DNA of 64,000 nt from assembly GCF_003939025.1 (NCBI RefSeq), contig NZ_RQIH01000011.1:1-64000 (forward strand). The letters run 5' to 3'. Below the pieces are notes generated by a model that had not been told where the DNA came from, searched no databases, and saw nothing but the letters and a program-made list of their open reading frames with translations. The stretch is from Rhizobium sophoriradicis (GTDB taxonomy: Bacteria; Pseudomonadota; Alphaproteobacteria; Rhizobiales; Rhizobiaceae). Shown here piece after piece: positions 32,272 through 40,975 of this stretch (positions within the stretch are counted from its first letter, which is position 1; every line of letters starts with the position of its first letter). A program made the translations under genes and the position numbers.

Positions 32272-32518
32272 TCTCATAACAGAGAAGGAAAGCGGATAAA
32301 AGAGCGGCTGCCATGCCTTCGTCGATTTCCGGCCGATATATCAGGCCCACAAAATGGATAGGGAAGTTCGCACGCCGTGAAAGCTGGCGAATATCGCCTG
32401 AGATCAACGGCGGGCGATGCTGCAAGGCTTGCGGTTTGCCGCACTTGCCGCTACCGAATTTTGATGGAGAACGGCGGGGATTGCGGTCCGACGCCGGGTT
32501 CAAAGTGAAGGACGTGAT

Positions 32519-33718
32519 GTGAGCGGATTAGAAACGGCCATCAGAACAGCGCTCGAAAATGCCGATCGCGACAATCCGGAAGTTCGAGCGAGGATCTACC
32601 AGTCGGCCCGCCAGGCGCTGGAAGCCGGCTTGCGCAAGCAGGACATTACCGATGCCGAGGCCGTCGCCCATCACCGCCACCGCCTTGAAAGCACCATTCA
32701 TGCCATCGAAGGCGAGGAGCGCGAGCGGCTCCACCCCCGGCAACGGCCGCCCGAGGTGCCGGTGCCGCCGGTCGTCGAAATGCCGCCGCCGCCGGTTCAT
32801 CGCGGCGACGTGACCGATATCGGCAGCTTGATCGACAGTCCGGTGGCCGCGGGCGAGGCCCGGTCTCCCGAGGTGGTGATGCACCGCAGCGACGAGTCGC
32901 GCCTCGACAATGTTCATGCCGGCAATTCCGATCATCTCGCGGCCGCCCCGGCCGGCGAGGAGCGGCTGACCCGCGGCGAACGTGCGACCAGCATGGATTT
33001 CCGCCCGGAGCGGGCGGCGGGCCGCCGCAAGCCGCGCAAGTTCTTTTCCCGGCTTCTCGTCTGGTGCGTGCTCTTGGCCTTCGTCGGCATCGGCGCCTGG
33101 TGGGCCTATACGTCGGGCCTGCTGTTGACGGCGGCAGAACGCGACACCAGCGTCGCCAATCCGCCGGCAAGCACCCAGCCGGAGGATTTCACCGGCAATG
33201 ACGACAGCGCCGGCAATGCCGCCCCCCTCACCGATCAGCCGGTGACCATCGATCCGCAGAACAGTTTCTCGGCCGACTGGATTCCGGTGTTCAAGCCTGA
33301 CGAGGCCGACAAGATCAAAAGCGGCCCGCGGGCCCGCATCGAAAACATCACCGAGAATGACGGCCCCGCCGTGCGCCTGATTTCCGAGAGCGGCGCGGCT
33401 GACGGCAACATCTCCGTCAGCGTTCCGGCCTCGGTGCTGCAGCAGCTTGCCGGCAAATCCTCGACCATCGCGCTGACGCTGCAATCGACCACCGACGAGC
33501 CGACGCAGGTGACGGTCGAATGCAATTTCCAGTCGCTCGGCAATTGCGCCCGCCATCGCTTCAGCGTCACCCGCGAAAAGTCGGATGCGCTGCTGCAGGT
33601 GAAGTTCGACCGCTCGCTCGCCCCGAATTCGCCGGGCACGCTGACGATCAACAGCGATCTCGACGGCAAGGCGCGCGGCATCAACCTCTTCGCCATTCGC
33701 ATCCTGCCGGGGCAGTGA
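32519..33718 (+). CDS. Hypothetical single-pass membrane protein
   Basis: 399 residues starting at GTG with AAGGA seven bases upstream. Residues 1-70 are helical and charged (RARIYQSARQALEAGLRKQD). Residues 75-180 are Pro-rich and disordered. A single membrane helix lies near 178-200 (LLVWCVLLAFVGIGAWWAYT). The ~195-residue C-terminal part should be periplasmic, with a beta-rich domain after ~245 (ADWIPVFKPDEADKI, SVSVPASVLQQLAGKSSTIA, CNFQSLGNCARHRFSV). The final domain resembles carbohydrate-binding or jelly-roll folds, but I recognise no named family. It is convergent with ppk2 and probably monocistronic. Confidence 0.82.
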   Translation: MSGLETAIRTALENADRDNPEVRARIYQSARQALEAGLRKQDITDAEAVAHHRHRLESTIHAIEGEERERLHPRQRPPEVPVPPVVEMPPPPVHRGDVTDIGSLIDSPVAAGEARSPEVVMHRSDESRLDNVHAGNSDHLAAAPAGEERLTRGERATSMDFRPERAAGRRKPRKFFSRLLVWCVLLAFVGIGAWWAYTSGLLLTAAERDTSVANPPASTQPEDFTGNDDSAGNAAPLTDQPVTIDPQNSFSADWIPVFKPDEADKIKSGPRARIENITENDGPAVRLISESGAADGNISVSVPASVLQQLAGKSSTIALTLQSTTDEPTQVTVECNFQSLGNCARHRFSVTREKSDALLQVKFDRSLAPNSPGTLTINSDLDGKARGINLFAIRILPGQ

Positions 33719-33780
33719 CTGACCTTTTGCCGCGCCGCATCTGAAAAGCCGCGCGGCGCTGAGGGGGCCGCGCGGGCGAT

Positions 33781-34662
33781 CTATTTCAGGAAGCCGGGGC
33801 CGGAGCCGATGATCTCTTCATCGACCTCGCCGAGGGCCGCTTTGTCCTTGCCCTCATAGTCCATCCTGTTCAGCATGTGACGGATGAGCTGCAGACGCGC
33901 ACGCCGCTTGTCATTGGCGCGGATGACGGTCCACGGCGCGAAATCCGTATGGGTTTCCTTCAGCATCCGATCACGCTTTTCGCTGTAATCGTCCCATTTC
34001 GTCAGCGCCGCGATGTCCATCGACGACAGCTTCCAGACCTTCAGCGGATCGTGCCTGCGATCGTGGAACCGCTTAAGCTGCATCTCCCGGCCGATATCGA
34101 GATAGAATTTGAACAGGAAGATGCCCTCATGGGCGATGATCTTTTCGAGCTGCGGCGCCTGTTTGAGGAAGCCTTCATATTGCTGCGGCGTGCAGAAACC
34201 CATGACCGGCTCGACGCCGGCGCGGTTGTACCAGGAGCGGTCGAACAGCACGAATTCGCCCGATGTCGGGAACTGCGCGACATAGCGCTGGAAATACCAT
34301 TGCCCCTGTTCGCGTTCGGTCGGCCTGGCGAGTGCGACGACGCGGGCAAGGCGCGGATTCATATGTGCCGAGGAAGCCGAAATCGCGCCGCCCTTGCCGG
34401 CCGCGTCCCGCCCCTCGAACAGCGCCATCACCCGCTTGCCTGATGCCTGCAGCCAGAACTGCACCTTGACGAGTTCCACCTGCAGCTTTTCGAGCTGCTC
34501 CAGATAGTCCTCCTCGTTGAGCTTCTTCTTGTAGGGAAACTCGCCGGATTCCAGCGCCTGCTCCTCCACCCAGTCCGGCAGGACCGGGTCGTCGACGTCG
34601 AAGATGCGCTTCTTGCCGCGGATAGTGAGCTCCACTGCCCTGCTTTCGACATCCTCGCCCAT
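33781..34662 (-). CDS. ppk2: Polyphosphate kinase 2 (PPK2 family)
   Basis: Transfers phosphate between polyphosphate and nucleoside diphosphates in the cytoplasm. The 293-residue single-domain protein has Walker A FEGRDAAGKGGAI near residue 75, the lid region RPTEREQGQWYFQRYV near 113, and Walker B VLFDRSWYNRAGVEPVMGF near 135. The conserved GIFLFKFYLDI and RANDKRRARLQLI follow. This is class I architecture with one PPK2 domain. The ATG at 34662 follows GGAGGAG. The frame extends 32 codons upstream without support. It is divergent from phoR, only 211 bases away, which links polyphosphate handling to the phosphate-control locus. Confidence 0.93.
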   Translation of the reverse strand: MGEDVESRAVELTIRGKKRIFDVDDPVLPDWVEEQALESGEFPYKKKLNEEDYLEQLEKLQVELVKVQFWLQASGKRVMALFEGRDAAGKGGAISASSAHMNPRLARVVALARPTEREQGQWYFQRYVAQFPTSGEFVLFDRSWYNRAGVEPVMGFCTPQQYEGFLKQAPQLEKIIAHEGIFLFKFYLDIGREMQLKRFHDRRHDPLKVWKLSSMDIAALTKWDDYSEKRDRMLKETHTDFAPWTVIRANDKRRARLQLIRHMLNRMDYEGKDKAALGEVDEEIIGSGPGFLK

Positions 34663-34873
34663 ATGCTCCTCCAGCGCTGATGGTTTGTCCTCCTGCAGGC
34701 GAACATATTTAACGTTGAAAATCAAATCTTTCGCTTGCGGCCGGTGATTTTTTCTCAAGCTTGCGCTGCAGCCTTACGTTTCAGCGGCGCCGGCCGAAAA
34801 CTTCTGTCATGAATTGCCGCTATCAGGCAGAGTTCCAATATAAAGAAAAACGAATCGACGCCGCGAGGCCCAC

Positions 34874-36127
34874 TTGCCAGACGAAATCCCGTGGAAAAAA
34901 AGCCTGTTGGCGCGCATCCGGCGCGAATGGCCGGTGCTGCTTGCGGCCATCCTCAGCGCCTTGATTGCTCTTGCCGCCGGCATGAACAAGTGGGTCGTGC
35001 TCGTGCTCCTGCTCGTGATGATCTTGACCGCGCTGTTCAACGAGGCGCCGGTGCTCAAGGCGGAGCCGGCCGAGCCGGTGGAGGCGGAGCCGGAAGCGCC
35101 GCCGAGCCGCCTGCCTGACATTTCCGCCACGCTTGCCGGCCTCGATATTCCCGTGATGGTGCTGTCGGAAGACGCCTCGGTGCTCTTCCAGAACCGCGCC
35201 GCCGAAAAGGCCTTCGGCGAGGTGACGCTCGGCGCCCATATATCGGCCCGGCTGCGTTCGCCCGGCGTGCTCGACATGGTGCGCGAAACCATCGCCACCA
35301 ATGCGCCGAACCAGATCGAGCATGCCGAGCGGCTGCCGTCCGAGCGGGTCTATATCGTCCGCAGCGCGCCTGTCGAATTCCAGGCCGACGGCCAGCGCGA
35401 GCGGTTTTTCATCCTGTCCTTCCGCGATATATCGGAGGTTCGCCGCATCGACCGGATGCGATCGGATTTCGTCGCCAATGCCAGCCATGAGCTGCGCACG
35501 CCGCTCGCCTCGCTGCGCGGCTTCATCGAGACCATTCAGGGGCCGGCGAAGAACGATCAGAAGGCGCAGGCGCAGTTCCTAGGCATCATGTTCGATCAGA
35601 CCACACGCATGAGCCGGCTGGTCGACGACCTCTTGTCGCTGTCGCGGCTGGAGCTGAAATCGCATATCGCGCCGGACGAGAAGGTCGATCTGGTGCCGCT
35701 GCTCGGCCATGTCCGCGACTCGCTGGTGCCGCTGGCGAGAGACGTCGGCGTCGAGATCAACCTGCATCTGCCCGACGGCAAGGTCGAGGTGCTGGGAGAC
35801 CGCGACGAACTCGTCCAGGTCTTCGAAAACCTGATGGAAAATGCCTGCAAATACGGCCAGGAAGGCAAGGTCGTCGACGTCCGGCTGAAGAATGGCGCCG
35901 GCGGGCCCGTCGAGGTCAGCATCATCGACAAGGGGCCGGGCATCCCGGCCGAGCACGTGCCGCGTCTGACAGAACGCTTCTACCGCGTCAGCATCGAAGA
36001 CAGCCGCTCGAAAAAAGGCACCGGCCTCGGCCTTGCCATCGTCAAACACATCCTCACCCGCCACCGGGCGCGGCTGATCGTCAAATCCGAAGTCGGCAAG
36101 GGCACTGATTTCACTGTGCGCTTCTGA
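34874..36127 (+). CDS. phoR: Phosphate-regulon sensor histidine kinase
   Basis: The inner-membrane kinase that phosphorylates PhoB when phosphate is low and removes phosphate when it is plentiful. 417 residues: two N-terminal membrane helices (~20-55), a PAS-like domain (~85-185), H-box NASHELRTPLASLRGF near 205, N-box FENLMENACKYG near 320, and G-boxes DKGPGIP and KGTGLGLAIVKHIL. Translation appears to begin at a TTG at 34874 after GAGG. In other rhizobia phoR leads directly into pstS; here about 1.07 kb with a repeat-bordered DUF559 gene lies between them, while phoB is at the far end of the locus. Confidence 0.94.
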   Translation: MPDEIPWKKSLLARIRREWPVLLAAILSALIALAAGMNKWVVLVLLLVMILTALFNEAPVLKAEPAEPVEAEPEAPPSRLPDISATLAGLDIPVMVLSEDASVLFQNRAAEKAFGEVTLGAHISARLRSPGVLDMVRETIATNAPNQIEHAERLPSERVYIVRSAPVEFQADGQRERFFILSFRDISEVRRIDRMRSDFVANASHELRTPLASLRGFIETIQGPAKNDQKAQAQFLGIMFDQTTRMSRLVDDLLSLSRLELKSHIAPDEKVDLVPLLGHVRDSLVPLARDVGVEINLHLPDGKVEVLGDRDELVQVFENLMENACKYGQEGKVVDVRLKNGAGGPVEVSIIDKGPGIPAEHVPRLTERFYRVSIEDSRSKKGTGLGLAIVKHILTRHRARLIVKSEVGKGTDFTVRF

Positions 36128-36138
36128 CGCTAGAGATT

Positions 36139-36252
36139 GCCCCTCACCCTAACGCTCACCCCGTTGTGACGGGGAGAGGGGAAGTGCCATACGAGACGGC
36201 TGAGTTAAGTCCCCTCTCCCCGTAAAACGGGGAGAGGGTTAGGGTGAGGGGC
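36139..36252 (+). repeat. Composite palindromic repeat, left copy
   Basis: Two hairpin arms (GCCCCTCACCCTAACGCTCA onward, and CCCGTAAAACGGGGAGAGGG to GGTGAGGGGC) surround a core GTGCCATACGAGACGGCTGA followed by GTTAAGTCCCC. The arms can also pair with each other across the whole element. The reverse complement of 36698-36809 matches it throughout. Confidence 0.85.
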
Positions 36253-36273
36253 AAATCACACGGAACGACTTCA

Positions 36274-36675
36274 ATGAGAGGCCCCAGGCCAAAAACCACT
36301 GCTCGAGCGCGATCATTGCGTCAGTCCGATAACGATGCGGAGAGCAAACTATGGAACGAGCTGCGCGACCGGCGGCTCAACGAACATAAATTCGTCCGGC
36401 AACTGCCGATCGGCCCCTATTTTGCGGATTTCGCCTGCCGTGAACTGCGGTTGGTGGTCGAAATCGACGGCAGTCAGCACGCAGACAATCGAAGAGACGC
36501 AATCCGGGATATCTTTATGACCGGCAATGGCTGGTCGGTCGTTCGCTTCTGGAACGTGGATGTGCTGAGAGAGCTGTCATCCGTGCTGGATACCATTCTT
36601 GCAATCTGCGATGGCCGATTGACCGAACGCGTCGAAGCGACGGATTTGCGGTTCTTTCCGGCTGCATGCAATTAG
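36274..36675 (+). CDS. DUF559 (Vsr-like endonuclease fold) protein
   Basis: 133 residues from the ATG at 36274. The DUF559 core is complete: ESKLWNELRDRRLNEHKFVR with QLPIGPYFADFACRELRLVV and EIDGSQHA, then RDAIRDIFMTGNGWSVVRFW and NVDVL. The family belongs to the PD-(D/E)XK/Vsr-like nuclease superfamily. The candidate active-site residues are Asp in ADFAC (about residue 53) and Glu-x-Asp in VEIDG (about 65). No enzymatic role is established. A basic N-terminus (RPKTTARARSLRQ) could bind DNA. An ATG ten codons upstream lies inside the repeat and is unlikely. The start codon itself falls in a 21-base sequence repeated beyond the gene at 36871. Confidence 0.85.
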   Translation: MRGPRPKTTARARSLRQSDNDAESKLWNELRDRRLNEHKFVRQLPIGPYFADFACRELRLVVEIDGSQHADNRRDAIRDIFMTGNGWSVVRFWNVDVLRELSSVLDTILAICDGRLTERVEATDLRFFPAACN

Positions 36676-36697
36676 CGATGGCGTACCGTGGGTGTTT

Positions 36698-36809
36698 GCC
36701 CCTCACCCTAGCCCTCTCCCCGCGCGCGGGGAGAGGGGACTTAACTCGGCCCTTCGTATGGCACGTCCCCTCTCCCCGTCAGAACGGGGAGAGGGTTAGG
36801 ATGAGGGGC
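36698..36809 (-). repeat. Composite palindromic repeat, right (inverted) copy
   Basis: The inverted counterpart of 36139-36252. It keeps both hairpin arms and the core (GGGGACTTAACTCGGC, then CGTATGGCACG). The gap from here to pstS (36810-37198) holds the second 21-base direct repeat and the PHO box, with no gene. Confidence 0.85.
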
Positions 36810-37060
36810 AAATCACGGTACTGTCAGGTATCATCCCGGTCCAAAGTGTCGACCATCAACCCGGTCTTCACACACGGAACGACTTCGATGACACAAGCCA
36901 AACCGCCATCGGCCTTCCCGATTCACACCGTCTGACGACCGGGGATAGGATGCGTCTGCAGCTTTTACAACGAAAGGTAGATTGAAGGTTCCGACTTTGC
37001 CGATTATCGACATTCATCCTTAGTGCTTTTGAGAATTACGTCTACTTTCAATGCCTTAAC

Positions 37061-37089
37061 CTGTCACAAATGTTTCACGGATTTGACAT
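37061..37089 (+). promoter_or_regulatory. PHO box upstream of pstS
   Basis: Three PhoB half-sites at exact 11-base intervals: CTGTCAC (37061), GTTTCAC (37072) and TTGACAT (37083). The first pair, with its AAAT spacer, fits the CTGTCAT-N4-CTGTCAT consensus. The site is 110-140 bases before the pstS start, the normal position for a PhoB-activated promoter lacking a good -35 box. A -10 region probably lies about 37095-37110. Confidence 0.8.
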
Positions 37090-37198
37090 AAAAGGACGGG
37101 GCTTACAGCGCTAAGAGAGTCCCGCCGATGAAAAAAGGCACTGCGAGGGCCTCTCTAAAGGCCGCACTCACACAAGCCCAAATGCCGGGAGATTTCTA

Positions 37199-38236
37199 AT
37201 GAACACCTTCAAGCTCACCGTTGCCGCACTTGCTGCAACTGCTGCTTTCGCTGGCGCTGCCGTCGCCCGCGACCAGATCAAGATCGTCGGTTCTTCGACG
37301 GTATTTCCATACACTCAGGCTGTTGCCGAAGAGTTTGCTAACAAGTCGGGCAAGGCTGCTCCGGTTGTTGAATCCACCGGCACGGGCGGCGGCTTCAAGG
37401 CCTTCTGCGGCGGCGTCGGCCCTGACTTCGCAGACATCACCGGCGCTTCGCGCGCCATCAAGGACTCCGAAGTCAAGCTCTGCGCCGGCAACGGCGTGAC
37501 CGACATCACGGAAGCCCTGATCGGCTATGACGGCCTGTCGATCGCCGTCTCGCGCAACAACAAGACCGAATGGAACCTGACCAAGGCGCAGATCTTCCAG
37601 GCGCTCGCAGCCCAACTGCCGGACGGCAAGGGCGGTCTCGTCGCGAACCCGAACAAGAAGTGGTCGGACATCGACAAGTCGCTTCCGGACGTCAACATCA
37701 CCGCTTTCGGCCCGCCGCCGACCTCCGGTACGCGCGACGCTTTCGTTGAGCTCGTCATGCATCCGGGCTGCGAAAAGACCGCAGGCATGGACGCCGTCAA
37801 GAAGGCCGATGAAAAGAAGTACACCGAAGCCTGCGCTCGCATGCGCCAGGACGGTCCGTTCATCGAAGCCGGCGAGAACGACAACCTGATCGTTCAGCGC
37901 CTCGAGTCCGACCCGAACTCGGTCGGCATCTTCGGCTACTCCTTCCTTTATGAAAACGAAGACAAGCTGAAGGACATCAAGATCGAAGGCGTCGAGGCAA
38001 GCTTCGACACGATCAAGGACGGCTCCTACCCGGTTTCGCGTCCGCTGTTCATCTACATCAAGAATGCGCACCGCGACGTCATCCCCGGCCTGAAGGACTT
38101 CCTCAAGGAATACACCTCCAAGGAAGCCATGGGCGAGGACGGTTATCTCGCAGAGCGCGGCCTGACCCCGCTCGACGAAGACAAGCGCGTCGCCGTAGAG
38201 AAGGCCGTCATGGAAGCCAAGAAGCTCGGCTCGTAA
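37199..38236 (+). CDS. pstS: Phosphate-binding periplasmic protein
   Basis: The high-affinity phosphate receptor of the PstSCAB importer. 345 residues with a signal peptide (LTVAALAATAAFAGAAVA, cut about residue 22). Ligand-binding segments are IVGSSTVFPYTQAVAEEFAN near 30, ESTGTGGGFKAFCGG near 60, DITGASRAIKDSE near 80 and PPPTSGTRDAFVE near 175. GGGAGATTT precedes the ATG. It is driven by the PHO box. A strong hairpin after the stop probably keeps pstS transcripts more abundant than those of the membrane genes. Codon use is strongly biased to C-ending codons, consistent with high expression. Confidence 0.97.
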   Translation: MNTFKLTVAALAATAAFAGAAVARDQIKIVGSSTVFPYTQAVAEEFANKSGKAAPVVESTGTGGGFKAFCGGVGPDFADITGASRAIKDSEVKLCAGNGVTDITEALIGYDGLSIAVSRNNKTEWNLTKAQIFQALAAQLPDGKGGLVANPNKKWSDIDKSLPDVNITAFGPPPTSGTRDAFVELVMHPGCEKTAGMDAVKKADEKKYTEACARMRQDGPFIEAGENDNLIVQRLESDPNSVGIFGYSFLYENEDKLKDIKIEGVEASFDTIKDGSYPVSRPLFIYIKNAHRDVIPGLKDFLKEYTSKEAMGEDGYLAERGLTPLDEDKRVAVEKAVMEAKKLGS

Positions 38237-38248
38237 TAGCCTGAATTG

Positions 38249-38277
38249 GGCCGCCCGCATGACGCGGGCGGCCTTTT
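38249..38277 (+). terminator. Terminator-like hairpin between pstS and pstC
   Basis: GGCCGCCCGC (38249-38258) pairs perfectly with GCGGGCGGCC (38264-38273), loop ATGAC, followed by TTTT. It should allow partial read-through to pstC. Confidence 0.8.
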
Positions 38278-38296
38278 CTGTTCGACGGGGGCGATG

Positions 38297-39676
38297 ATGT
38301 CGGGTTACCTATTCGCAATTCTAGCCGCAGCAGCATGCGTCGCGGCATTGGCAGGCGTCTATCGCGCACGCGCCGTAGGCGGCGTCGCCACGACCGGGCC
38401 GCTGAAATCACATTCACGGCCGATATATCACGGCCTCAACGCGGCGATATGGACGGCTATTCCGGCCTTCATCGTTCTGCTCCTCTGGCTCGCGTTCCAG
38501 AACAGCATCATCGACCAGTTCGTGATCGGCGCCTTCCCTGGTTCCGAGGCGATGGATGCCGCGACGAAGTCCCTGACGATCAGCGAGATCCGCCAGGTCG
38601 CCGCCGGCAACCTGTTCCGCCAGCCGACGCCCGAAGTACAGGCGGCCGCCGAACACCTGCGTTCGCTCCAAGCGTTCTCCGCCTACCTGCTCTTCGCCGT
38701 GACGCTCGCCATCGCGGCGATTGGCGCGTTCCTGGGGATGAAGGTCGTCAGCTCCCGCTACCGTGCCCGCCACAGCGTCGAGACCGCTGTTACGATCTTC
38801 ATGATGTTCTCGTCGCTGGTCGCCATCATTATCACCCTCGGCATCATCGGCTCGCTGGTCTTCGAGGCCATGCATTTCTTCGCCAAGGTTCCGGTCACCG
38901 AATTCATCTTCGGTCTTCGCTGGGAGCCGCAGATCGCGATCCGCGCCGATCAGGTCGCTGGTCAGGGCGCGTTCGGCGTGCTGCCGGTCCTCTACGGCAC
39001 GTTCCTTATCTCGGGGATTGCCATGCTGGTCGCTGTTCCGACCGGCATTCTCTCGGCCATCTACCTTGCTGAATATGCCCACCCGCGGTTCCGCGCCGTC
39101 GTCAAGCCGATGCTGGAAATCCTGGCGGGCGTGCCGACAGTGGTATATGGTTTCTTCGCCGTTCTGACCGTCGCGCCAGCAATCCGTGCTATAGGCGAGG
39201 CTGTCGGCATTCCATCGTCGCCCAACAGCGCGCTTGCAACCGGCCTGGTGATGGGCGTGATGATCATTCCGTTCATCTCCTCGCTTTCCGACGACGCCTT
39301 CTCGGCGGTTCCAAGGGCCATGCGCGACGGTTCGCTTGCGCTTGGCGCGACCAAGGGCGAGACGATCCGCAAGGTGCTTCTGCCCGCCGCTCTCCCCGGC
39401 ATCATCGGTGGCGTCCTCCTGGCGCTCAGCCGCGCCGTCGGCGAGACGATGATCGTCGTCATGGCCGCGGGCCTGATCGCGAAGATCACGGCAAACCCCT
39501 TCGACGCGGTTACGACAGTCACGGTTCAGATCGTCACGCTGCTGATCGGCGACTCCGAATTCGACAACCCCAAGACCCTCGCGGCTTTCGCTCTGGGACT
39601 GGTGCTGTTCATCGTCACCCTGATCCTCAACCTCATCGCGCTGCGGACGGTCCGCAAGTACCGGGAGAAATACTGA
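38297..39676 (+). CDS. pstC: Phosphate ABC transporter permease PstC
   Basis: An inner-membrane channel subunit, 459 residues. It is longer than E. coli PstC because of an N-terminal extension with two or three helices and a soluble loop (residues ~75-125). This is common in alphaproteobacteria. The permease core has about six helices and the coupling motif SDDAFSAVPRAMRDGSLALG near 335, followed by LSRAVGETMIVVMAAG. The GGGGG at 38287-38291 spaces best to the second of two consecutive ATGs (38297). The first, at 38294, is possible. Its TGA overlaps the pstA ATG. Confidence 0.94.
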   Translation: MSGYLFAILAAAACVAALAGVYRARAVGGVATTGPLKSHSRPIYHGLNAAIWTAIPAFIVLLLWLAFQNSIIDQFVIGAFPGSEAMDAATKSLTISEIRQVAAGNLFRQPTPEVQAAAEHLRSLQAFSAYLLFAVTLAIAAIGAFLGMKVVSSRYRARHSVETAVTIFMMFSSLVAIIITLGIIGSLVFEAMHFFAKVPVTEFIFGLRWEPQIAIRADQVAGQGAFGVLPVLYGTFLISGIAMLVAVPTGILSAIYLAEYAHPRFRAVVKPMLEILAGVPTVVYGFFAVLTVAPAIRAIGEAVGIPSSPNSALATGLVMGVMIIPFISSLSDDAFSAVPRAMRDGSLALGATKGETIRKVLLPAALPGIIGGVLLALSRAVGETMIVVMAAGLIAKITANPFDAVTTVTVQIVTLLIGDSEFDNPKTLAAFALGLVLFIVTLILNLIALRTVRKYREKY

Positions 39677-40962
39677 TGGACACCACCGCCGCAATCGGTA
39701 CGCGGGTGAACTGGCATTCCGACCAGATGAAGGCCCGCCGCAAGTCTCGCTATGCCGCCGAACGCCGTCTCCAGGCCTATGGCATGATCGCGATCGTCTT
39801 CGCGCTCGGCTTCCTGGCCTTCCTCGTCGGCTCCCTCGTCTTTACAGGGTACAAGGCGTTCACGCAGACGGTGGCCACGGTCAACATCGACCTGTCCAGC
39901 GCGGGCGTGGATCAAAACGACATCGGCAATGCCGATTGGCGCAAGATCGTCAGAGACGCCCTCAAGAGCCAGGTCGGGGAGCTCCCACGTCGACAGGAGA
40001 AGGAATTTTTCGAACTCTTCACGTCGTCCGCGCCCTTCCTGGTTCGAGACGCCGTTGTTAAGGACCCGTCGCGACTGAAGGGAACCAGCTCGTTCGTCAT
40101 TCCGCTGTCCGACCCCGCCGACCAGTTCTCGAAAGGAGAGATCAGCCGCGAGACGCCGGAAAACCAGCGCCGCATCAGCGACGAGCAGATCGGAATGTTT
40201 GATCAGCTCGTTTCGAAGGCGATCATCTCCACGCCGTTCAACTGGGGCCTCTTCCTGAATGCCGACAGCCGGTTCCCGGAACTCGCAGGTCTTGCCGGCG
40301 CCATCTCCGGATCCTTCTGGTCGCTTCTCGTGTGCTTTGCCATCAGCTTCCCGATCGGGATCGCGGCAGCAATCTATCTCGAGGAGTTCGCGCCGAAGAA
40401 CCGATGGACCGATCTCATCGAGATCAACATCAACAACCTGGCGGCGGTCCCTTCGGTGGTATTCGGTCTCCTCGGTCTGGCGGTGTTCCTGAACGGCTTC
40501 GGCCTTCCGCGCTCGGCGCCGATCGTCGGCGGTCTCGTGCTCGCGCTGATGACACTGCCGACGCTGATTATCGTGACGCGCGTTTCGCTGAAGGCAGTCC
40601 CGTCCTCGATCCGCGAGGCCGCGCTCGGGATCGGAGCCTCCAAGCACGAAATGATCTTCCACCACGTCCTGTCGCTGGCAATGCCGACCGTCATGACCGG
40701 CGCGATCATCTCGCTCGCGCGTGCGCTCGGCGAGACCGCCCCGCTGCTGCTGATCGGCATGAACGCCTTCATCACCAGCCCGCCGGAAGGAATCTTCTCC
40801 GCGTCTACCGCGCTGCCGAGCCAGATCTATATCTGGGCCGACAGCCCTGAACGCGGCTTCGTCTCGAGAACGTCGGCTGCCATCCTGGTTCTGCTCGGCT
40901 TCCTCGTAATCATGAACGCTATCGCCATTTTCCTCAGGCAGCGCTTCGAGCGCCGCTGGTAA
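39676..40962 (+). CDS. pstA: Phosphate ABC transporter permease PstA
   Basis: The second channel subunit, 428 residues. A first helix near 37-60 (IAIVFALGFLAFLVGSLVF) is followed by a long extracytoplasmic insert to about 200. The permease core then has the coupling loop VPSSIREAALGIGASKHEM near 315 and the conserved SLARALGETAPLLLIG. It ends in LRQRFERRW. Its start overlaps the pstC stop (TGATG), showing translational coupling. It precedes pstB by 13 bases. Confidence 0.94.
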   Translation: MDTTAAIGTRVNWHSDQMKARRKSRYAAERRLQAYGMIAIVFALGFLAFLVGSLVFTGYKAFTQTVATVNIDLSSAGVDQNDIGNADWRKIVRDALKSQVGELPRRQEKEFFELFTSSAPFLVRDAVVKDPSRLKGTSSFVIPLSDPADQFSKGEISRETPENQRRISDEQIGMFDQLVSKAIISTPFNWGLFLNADSRFPELAGLAGAISGSFWSLLVCFAISFPIGIAAAIYLEEFAPKNRWTDLIEININNLAAVPSVVFGLLGLAVFLNGFGLPRSAPIVGGLVLALMTLPTLIIVTRVSLKAVPSSIREAALGIGASKHEMIFHHVLSLAMPTVMTGAIISLARALGETAPLLLIGMNAFITSPPEGIFSASTALPSQIYIWADSPERGFVSRTSAAILVLLGFLVIMNAIAIFLRQRFERRW

Positions 40963-40975
40963 AGGAGCAGGAACC

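Larger units (their letters stand above)
36139..36809. mobile_element. Candidate repeat-bordered DUF559 cassette
   Basis: A unit made of repeat copy 1 (36139-36252), a DUF559 nuclease gene and repeat copy 2 in inverted orientation (36698-36809). The two end repeats correspond along their full ~112 bases. A 21-base direct repeat (CACACGGAACGACTTCRATGA) occurs at 36257-36277 and again at 36871-36891, the second just outside the right end. The unit separates phoR from pstS. No known transposase is present, so mobility is a hypothesis. Confidence 0.4.

Noticed and set aside
34801..34825. CTGTCAT at 34804 as a PHO box for phoR or ppk2
   Set aside because: Only one half-site matches; the next 11-base position does not resemble the consensus.
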